DNA of 55,665 bases from Colivivens sp963626085 (GTDB taxonomy: Bacteria > Bacteroidota > Bacteroidia > Bacteroidales > Bacteroidaceae), in assembly GCA_963626085.1 (NCBI GenBank), contig CAVFVJ010000042.1, forward strand, positions 1-55,665, read 5' to 3'. The notes beneath the pieces are model-generated. The model did not search any database. It worked only from the letters and a program-made list of their open reading frames with translations, and was not told where the DNA came from. This document shows, piece by piece, positions 50,992-55,665 of the stretch. The position numbers were made by a program, and so were the translations under genes. Within the stretch, counting starts at the first letter, position 1; each line of letters begins with the position of its first letter.

Positions 50992-51984
50992 TTACAGTTT
51001 GCCCAGTATACGGTCCATGACCCAGTTTGTAGGAGTGGCACTGACTGACGTGCAGTCACATGGTTTGCCTTCGGTCAGACATTCTACAATATGGTTAATC
51101 AGCGGTGTCTGTACGTACTGTGGATTTGGAATGATGAATTCCTCTCGTCCTTTCTCTGTGTGCAGGGCGATTGGAGTATAGTCAAATACGGAGAAGCAAA
51201 TCATTCCCTTTGTGCCCACTATTTCTATTCGGTCTGTGCGCGCAGAATCATGTGCAGCGAAGCACCACGAGCCACTGCCTATTATGTCGTTGTGGAATCT
51301 GAAACAGGCGTTGAATGTGTCCTCTACCTTATACAGTCCAGCCATGTTTGCTGCGTATCCTTCCGCATCCAAAATCACTCCAAACATGTATTGGAGCATG
51401 TCGAGTTGATGACTGGCGAGGTCATAGAAATATCCGCCCCCACCTGCGATGTCTGGTTGAAGTCGCCATGGCAAGTCGGTCTTGTTGTAGTCGAGTTCTC
51501 TGGGTGGTACGGCAAAGCGGATTTGCACTGACATGACCTTGCCGATGCTTTCCTGCTTCAAGAATTCTGCCACTTTCTTAAAATAAGGGAGATACCTGCG
51601 GTAGTACGCCACAAAGCAAGGTACTCCAGTCTGTTCCGAGATATTGTTGACACGCAGACACTCCTCGTAGCTTGCTGCGAGAGGCTTCTCCACATACACT
51701 GGTTTGCCTGCTTTCATGGCCATGATGGCGAAGGTGGAGTGGGTGGACGGTGGAGTGGCAATGTACACGGCGTTCACATTGCGGTCGTTAATCAGTTCGA
51801 TAGCATCGGTGTAATACCTCTGTATTCCATGGCGTTGGGCATACGACCGTGCCTTGTCCTTATTGCGGCTCATCACTGCTACGATAGATGAGCCGTCGGC
51901 ACATTGCAGTGCCGGCCCACTCTTGTGTTCAGTGGCTTCGCCACATCCGATTACGCCCCAACATACTTTATTCAAAGTCTTCAT
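50992..51984 (-). CDS. Gfo/Idh/MocA family NAD(P)-dependent oxidoreductase
   Basis: 330 residues. Rossmann N-terminal domain: KVCWGVIGCGEATEHKSGPAL (GxGxxA-type loop), VAVMSRNKDKARSYAQRHG, AVYIATPPSTHSTFAIMAMK and the family signature AGKPVYVEKPLAASYEEC with EKP. C-terminal part: GGYFYDLASHQLDMLQYM with the usual D..H. These enzymes oxidise or reduce sugars and inositols; substrate unknown. Co-transcribed with the DUF4421 gene. Confidence 0.88.
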   Translation of the reverse strand: MKTLNKVCWGVIGCGEATEHKSGPALQCADGSSIVAVMSRNKDKARSYAQRHGIQRYYTDAIELINDRNVNAVYIATPPSTHSTFAIMAMKAGKPVYVEKPLAASYEECLRVNNISEQTGVPCFVAYYRRYLPYFKKVAEFLKQESIGKVMSVQIRFAVPPRELDYNKTDLPWRLQPDIAGGGGYFYDLASHQLDMLQYMFGVILDAEGYAANMAGLYKVEDTFNACFRFHNDIIGSGSWCFAAHDSARTDRIEIVGTKGMICFSVFDYTPIALHTEKGREEFIIPNPQYVQTPLINHIVECLTEGKPCDCTSVSATPTNWVMDRILGKL

Positions 51985-52011
51985 GCCTGTTACAAGTCTC
52001 TATCTGTTGTG

Positions 52012-52019
52012 CAAAAATA
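52012..52019 (-). promoter_or_regulatory. -7 box of the Gfo/Idh gene
   Basis: TATTTTTG on the minus strand, 27 bp upstream of the ATG. Confidence 0.5.
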
Positions 52020-52104
52020 CGAAGAAATCTCCAATGTGTAATATGGTGCGGTTGTAAAATCCGCTTTTTCGTGGACTTTACGTGGCTCTTGCCGACTGTT
52101 TCAA

Positions 52105-52134
52105 TTGCCTGTTTGTGATTATTTCGTACCTTTG
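52105..52134 (+). promoter_or_regulatory. Promoter of rlmD
   Basis: TTG at 52105-52107 and -7 box TACCTTTG at 52127-52134, 19-bp spacer; 32 bp before the ATG. Confidence 0.65.
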
Positions 52135-52166
52135 CACAAATTATCAATGATCAACAACAGTAGTCA

Positions 52167-53591
52167 ATGAGTAGAAATAAGAAGAGTCTGCCTGTGCTGG
52201 AGAATGTGACCATCACTGCTGTCGCAGCTGAGGGGAAGGCACTGGCGAGGGTGGATGACAAGGTGGTGTTTGTCCCTTACGTCGTTCCAGGAGACGTGGT
52301 CGACTTGCAGGTGAAGAGAAAGAAACACAGTTTCATGGAGGCGGTGGCAGTACGGTTCCATCAGTACTCAAAGGACAGGTCTACCCCTTTCTGCGAGCAC
52401 TACGGTGTGTGTGGAGGATGCAAGTGGCAGTGTCTCAAGTATGAGGAACAACTGCGTTGGAAACAACAGCAGATTGTCGACAATCTATCTCGTATCGGTA
52501 AGGTGGAACTGCCTGAGATTTCACCTATTCTCGGAAGTCAGAAGACACAGGCGTACCGCAATAAACTGGAGTTCGGTTTCTCCAACCGCAGGTGGATGAC
52601 GGAGTCGGAAATCAAGGATGGAGAGAAGGTCATCACGGAACGCAATGCACTGGGATTCCATATCACTGGAGCTTTCGACAAGATTCTCGACATTGACAAG
52701 TGCTGGCTCATGCCCGACATAATCAACGACATCCGCAATGCTATCCGTGACTATGCAGTCAGACACTCGCTCTCGTTCTATGACCTGCGTCTCAATCAGG
52801 GCCTACTGCGCAGTCTTATGTTCCGTGACAGTAACACAGGAGAGTTGATGCTGCTTGTTCAGTTCCGTATCGAGAACGAAGACGAACGAAGGGAGGCACT
52901 CGGCTTACTGGATTTCATCGCTGACAAGTTCCCACAGATAACGTCGCTGCTCTATGTTGACAACCATAAGTGCAACGACACCTTTGGTGACCAGGAGATT
53001 ATCAACTTCAAAGGCACAGACTTTATCTATGAGGAGATGGAAGGACTGCGGTTCAAGGTTGGACCAAAGAGTTTTTACCAGACCAATACCGACCAGGCGT
53101 ACAACTTGTACAAGGTGGCGCGTGATTTTGCTGGTCTGAAGGGCGATGAACTGGTCTACGACCTGTATACAGGTACAGGCACGATTGCCAATTTCGTTAG
53201 CCGAAAGGCACGCAAAGTCATTGGAATCGAATATGTCCCCGAAGCCATTGAGGACGCAAAAGTCAATTCCGAAATCAATGGAATAGACAACACCCTCTTC
53301 TTTGCGGGTGACATGAAGGACATACTTAATGTGGAGTTTATAGGAAAGTATGGACGGCCGGATGTCATCATCACTGACCCTCCGCGCGCAGGAATGCACC
53401 AAGATGTGATAGACACCATCCTTTTTGCCGAGCCTGCCAAGGTCGTATATGTCAGTTGCAATCCAGCCACTCAAGCGCGCGACTTGCAACTGCTTGACGT
53501 GAAGTACAAGGTCTCGAGGGTGCAGCCTGTGGACATGTTCCCCCACACACAGCATGTTGAAAACGTGGTGCTGTTGGAGCGCAAAATATAG
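52167..53591 (+). CDS. rlmD: 23S rRNA (uracil-5-)-methyltransferase, RlmD/RumA type
   Basis: SAM-dependent 5-methyluridine methyltransferase of 474 residues. N-terminal TRAM domain (~10-65: VTITAAVAEGKALARVDDKV-like region and VPGDVVDLQVKRKK), four-cysteine iron-sulfur cluster motif CEHYGVCGGCKWQCLKYE (~78-95), FYQTNTDQAYNLY, LVYDLYTGTGTIANFVSRKA (SAM motif), ITDPPRAGMHQDV, and the nucleophile motif VYVSCNPATQARDL. Close relatives methylate U1939, U747 or tRNA U54; which base is used here is inferred only from family. Confidence 0.9.
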   Translation: MSRNKKSLPVLENVTITAVAAEGKALARVDDKVVFVPYVVPGDVVDLQVKRKKHSFMEAVAVRFHQYSKDRSTPFCEHYGVCGGCKWQCLKYEEQLRWKQQQIVDNLSRIGKVELPEISPILGSQKTQAYRNKLEFGFSNRRWMTESEIKDGEKVITERNALGFHITGAFDKILDIDKCWLMPDIINDIRNAIRDYAVRHSLSFYDLRLNQGLLRSLMFRDSNTGELMLLVQFRIENEDERREALGLLDFIADKFPQITSLLYVDNHKCNDTFGDQEIINFKGTDFIYEEMEGLRFKVGPKSFYQTNTDQAYNLYKVARDFAGLKGDELVYDLYTGTGTIANFVSRKARKVIGIEYVPEAIEDAKVNSEINGIDNTLFFAGDMKDILNVEFIGKYGRPDVIITDPPRAGMHQDVIDTILFAEPAKVVYVSCNPATQARDLQLLDVKYKVSRVQPVDMFPHTQHVENVVLLERKI

Positions 53592-53663
53592 ACGTTGTAA
53601 ACTCCTTATTCCGTTTTTGCGAAAAAAAATACGTAGACCAGCCTCTAATTGGCAATTATTTTA

Positions 53664-53671
53664 TACCTTTG
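53664..53671 (+). promoter_or_regulatory. -7 box of tRNA-Arg
   Basis: TACCTTTG, 14 bp before the tRNA 5' end. Confidence 0.6.
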
Positions 53672-53685
53672 CAGTCGCTTATGCT

Positions 53686-53759
53686 GGTCCGGTAGCTCAG
53701 CTGGATAGAGCAACAGCCTTCTAAGCTGTGGGTCTTGGGTTCGAATCCCAACCGGATCA
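53686..53759 (+). tRNA. tRNA-Arg (anticodon UCU)
   Basis: 74 nt: acceptor GGTCCGG/CCGGATC plus A, D-arm AGCTCAGCTGGATAGAGC, anticodon loop CTTCTAA giving UCU, T-arm with GTTCGAATC. Confidence 0.93.
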
Positions 53760-53775
53760 CTTTTTTATTTTGTCC

Positions 53776-53807
53776 GTCTCTTTACTTGTCAGTAAAGGGA
53801 CTTTTTT
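53776..53807 (+). terminator. Terminator of tRNA-Arg
   Basis: Eleven-base stem (one G-T wobble) around CTTTACT-TGTC-AGTAAAG, followed by six T. It separates the tRNA from the convergent rlpA. Confidence 0.8.
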
Positions 53808-53813
53808 ATGTGA

Positions 53814-54320
53814 TTATCTCAGCGTTTCCGACCACTGTGCAGTGGTGTTTGCCATCGGCACTTTCGACTTGAACTCCTCATGGTGCTCGGGTTCAGTCAG
53901 TATCAGTTGCGCCCTGTTCTCAGAATGTTCTTTTTTGATTACCTCTACACGCACTTTCGCAATGCCTGACTTTACCATATCCAGTTCAGCCGCAGCGACC
54001 TTAGACACGTCGATAATCCTACCTTTGATGTAGGGACCTCTGTCGGTCACCTCCACGACGGTAGACTTTCCATTCTTCAGGTTGGTTACCTTGAGTCTGG
54101 TTCCGAACGGGAGCGTTTTGTGCGCACAAGTAAACTTATACATGTTATAGACAGATCCGCTTGCGCTCTTACGTCCGTGGAAGCCAACTCCGTAATACGA
54201 GGCAGTGCCAGTATAGGTCTGTGCCTTCGCCATAGTGGCTATGGTACATAAAACAACGATTGCTATTAGTTTGGTCGCACGTACGGCAAACCAATTTCTT
54301 ACACATAAATTTCTTTCCAT
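53814..54320 (-). CDS. rlpA: RlpA-like septal ring lipoprotein-family protein (double-psi beta-barrel)
   Basis: About 168 residues from the Met at 54320, which gives a normal signal peptide (ending ATMAKAQ); a longer frame reaches 54374. The DPBB domain is clear: GTASYYGVGFHGRKSASGSV, FTCAHKTLPFGTRLKVTN, VEVTDRGPYIKGRIIDVSKVAA with the conserved DRGP and D-S. RlpA-type proteins are murein transglycosylases acting on naked glycans. No lipobox Cys and no SPOR domain are seen, so it is a short soluble version. Confidence 0.88.
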   Translation of the reverse strand: MERNLCVRNWFAVRATKLIAIVVLCTIATMAKAQTYTGTASYYGVGFHGRKSASGSVYNMYKFTCAHKTLPFGTRLKVTNLKNGKSTVVEVTDRGPYIKGRIIDVSKVAAAELDMVKSGIAKVRVEVIKKEHSENRAQLILTEPEHHEEFKSKVPMANTTAQWSETLR

Positions 54321-54416
54321 AATACATTTCATTCTATGCGGTGTCACACCGTCCAAGGCCTTAAGGCCACTCACATTTCAATTTCATTGTCCACGTATGG
54401 ACTCACATTTCGGCTG

Positions 54417-54424
54417 CAAAGTTA
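54417..54424 (-). promoter_or_regulatory. -7 box of rlpA
   Basis: TAACTTTG on the minus strand, implying a leader of about 90 nt if translation begins at 54320. Confidence 0.55.
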
Positions 54425-54508
54425 GTAGTTTTTCTTGAAACTGCCAAATTTTCCTGTGTCCAACCCTAATTTGTGGCTACTAGACATGCTCTGTGAGCAT
54501 TTATTTGT

Positions 54509-54516
54509 TACCTTTG
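54509..54516 (+). promoter_or_regulatory. -7 box of trmB
   Basis: TACCTTTG, 18 bp before the trmB ATG. Confidence 0.6.
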
Positions 54517-54534
54517 CGGTCAATAAAATGAATT

Positions 54535-55302
54535 ATGGGAAAAGGGAAACTGGCTAAATTTGCCGACATGACGGCAAATCCGAAGGTGAGGGAATACTCA
54601 TATGGTGAACTGCGGAAGAACGGATGTCCTCTAAAGGGCAAGTGGGGCGAGGAGTTCTTCGGGAACGACCGCCCAATAGTGCTAGAACTGGGGTGCGGAC
54701 GGGGTGAATATACTGTAGGACTGGCTCGTCGGTATCCCGAGTGTAACTTCATTGGGGTTGACATCAAGGGTGCACGCATGTGGCACGGAGCCAAGCAGGC
54801 ATTAGAGGGGCAGATGGGCAATGTGGGATTTGTGCGCACTGGCATTGAGTTTCTTGGTGAGATATTCGGGAAGGATGAGGTGAGCGAGATTTGGCTGACC
54901 TTCAGTGACCCACAGATGAAGAAGGTGACGCGCAGGCTCACGTCCACTTTCTTCATGAATCGTTACAGGCTGTTCCTTGTGGACTGCGGACTCATTCATC
55001 TGAAGACCGATTCTAATTTCATGGCGACCTACACTCGTCTGATGGCTGAGCGCAACGGACTGCCGTTGGAAGAGTGTACAGACGACCTCTACCACTCACA
55101 CTTGGCTGCTGATGAGTCTCCGTTGGTGAAGATCCAAACCTATTATGAGCGTATGTGGCTTGACCGTGGACTTTCCATCAAGTACCTACGTTTCCGCCTG
55201 CCCCATGAGGGTACACTGGCAGAACCTGATGTGGAGATTCCCATTGACGAGTATCGGTCGTACGATCATCAGGTGAACACCACCGTAAGGGTGAGGAAAT
55301 AA
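54535..55302 (+). CDS. trmB: tRNA (guanine(46)-N7)-methyltransferase
   Basis: SAM-dependent enzyme adding m7G46 in the tRNA variable loop. 255 residues. Seen: MGKGKLAKFADM at the N-terminus, VLELGCGRGEYTVGLAR (SAM motif I), NFIGVDIKGARMWHGAKQA, IWLTFSDPQMKK (motif IV; E. coli has FPDPWHK) and RRLTSTFFMNRYR. The DPQ variant is normal in Bacteroidetes. Single gene with its own promoter; no terminator is obvious after it. Confidence 0.94.
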   Translation: MGKGKLAKFADMTANPKVREYSYGELRKNGCPLKGKWGEEFFGNDRPIVLELGCGRGEYTVGLARRYPECNFIGVDIKGARMWHGAKQALEGQMGNVGFVRTGIEFLGEIFGKDEVSEIWLTFSDPQMKKVTRRLTSTFFMNRYRLFLVDCGLIHLKTDSNFMATYTRLMAERNGLPLEECTDDLYHSHLAADESPLVKIQTYYERMWLDRGLSIKYLRFRLPHEGTLAEPDVEIPIDEYRSYDHQVNTTVRVRK

Positions 55303-55416
55303 GTGCTGTTCAGGCGGTTACTGGCTTACTAGTGACTTGATTCCTTTGCCAATCCAATAATTGACTTCCGTAAATTGGCTCAAGTTTAGATTTACGTGAG
55401 TACAAATAACGGCACA

Positions 55417-55455
55417 TTTACCTGATATATGGTAAAAGATGGCGAAAGTTTCGCC
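55417..55455. promoter_or_regulatory. Two operator-like inverted repeats before the KilA-N gene
   Basis: TTTACC-8 bp-GGTAAA at 55417-55436 and a near-continuous palindrome GGCGAAA-G-TTTCGCC at 55441-55455. The second covers the expected -33 position of the promoter whose -7 box is at 55474-55481. Confidence 0.5.
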
Positions 55456-55473
55456 AATCCCAAGAAATTCCGT

Positions 55474-55481
55474 TATCTTTG
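55474..55481 (+). promoter_or_regulatory. -7 box of the KilA-N gene
   Basis: TATCTTTG, 42 bp before the ATG at 55524. Confidence 0.55.
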
Positions 55482-55523
55482 CAGAGCAACTTGGAAAAGT
55501 CTGGATTAAACGAGAAAATAAAA

Positions 55524-55665
55524 ATGGCAAACATAATTGTTAAGAATCAACAGATAAAGACTCTATCAAAAAATGGTGCCGATTATATTTGTATCACCGA
55601 TATAGCGAGACAAAAGAATGCAATAGAGCCCAAAGATGTGGTAAAGAATTGGCTACGTTCTAAAA
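55524..55665 (+). CDS. KilA-N domain protein, N-terminal fragment cut by the window end
   Basis: 47 codons are present and the frame runs off the end. YICITDIARQKNAIEPKDVV and KNWLRSK are the opening of the KilA-N DNA-binding domain, known from phage anti-repressor-like proteins and common as solitary genes in Bacteroidetes. The operator-like palindromes upstream would suit an autoregulated accessory gene. Whether a phage or island follows cannot be seen. Confidence 0.8.
   Translation, partial: MANIIVKNQQIKTLSKNGADYICITDIARQKNAIEPKDVVKNWLRSK

Overview
The window looks like chromosomal DNA from a member of the Bacteroidales, most likely a Prevotella-type organism. The reasons are: nearly every transcription unit is preceded by the Bacteroidetes -7 box TAnnTTTG (often with TTG/TTTG about 19-20 bp upstream) and start sites lack strong Shine-Dalgarno sequences; fimbrillin-type lipoproteins and Bacteroidetes-only families (DUF3575, DUF5119, DUF4837, DUF4834, DUF4421) are present; and gene order matches the phylum (folP-cdaA; psd-pssA-DUF4834-tadA; rsfS-ftsH-cdsA). 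Gene calls rest on motif and family recognition by eye; no database search was run.

Layout. 1-6019: a fimbria-like surface operon (DUF3575 protein split by a frameshift in a run of eight C, DUF5119 lipoprotein, fimbrillin, large putative tip adhesin). 6017-6869: two 88-bp copies of a hairpin-rich repeat flanking an internally deleted AAA ATPase gene. 7019-7200: tRNA-Leu unit. 7277-15207: murF on the minus strand, diverging from folP, cdaA (c-di-AMP), a GH105 pectin enzyme, DUF4837 lipoprotein and a GT-C/GT2 glycosylation pair. 15302-23728: malic enzyme, a two-domain CE12 pectin acetylesterase, and a minus-strand operon psd-pssA-DUF4834-tadA-birA-queA. 23821-26363: tRNA-Gln and tRNA-Met, then a gene-poor, eroded stretch with an alternating-repeat cluster, an orphan terminator, a 59-residue small gene, a GNAT gene, an Abi-type phage-defence remnant and a pair of DnaA-box-like sites.

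26380-33206: a GH43 glycosidase, a SulP transporter and a GH43-GH10 fusion xylanase, all minus strand. 33299-36920: minus-strand run of a flippase-like membrane protein, pepD, a MerR regulator and a HAD phosphatase. 36948-40190: ksgA, then the surE-lpxB-small ORF operon and a second tRNA-Gln. 40447-49879: rsfS, ftsH, cdsA, DUF349 protein, rarA and mutS2 on the plus strand. 49884-55665: DUF4421 and Gfo/Idh genes (minus), rlmD, tRNA-Arg, rlpA (minus), trmB and the start of a KilA-N gene that leaves the window.

Most of the window is housekeeping (cell wall, phospholipid and lipid A synthesis, tRNA/rRNA modification, DNA repair) interleaved with plant cell-wall polysaccharide degradation (GH105, CE12, GH43, GH43-GH10), which suggests a gut or rumen polysaccharide degrader. 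The parts that most deserve a second look are the C8 tract, the paired 88-bp repeats with covarying hairpins, the 24.1-26.4 kb eroded region and the palindrome-bearing control region of the KilA-N gene.
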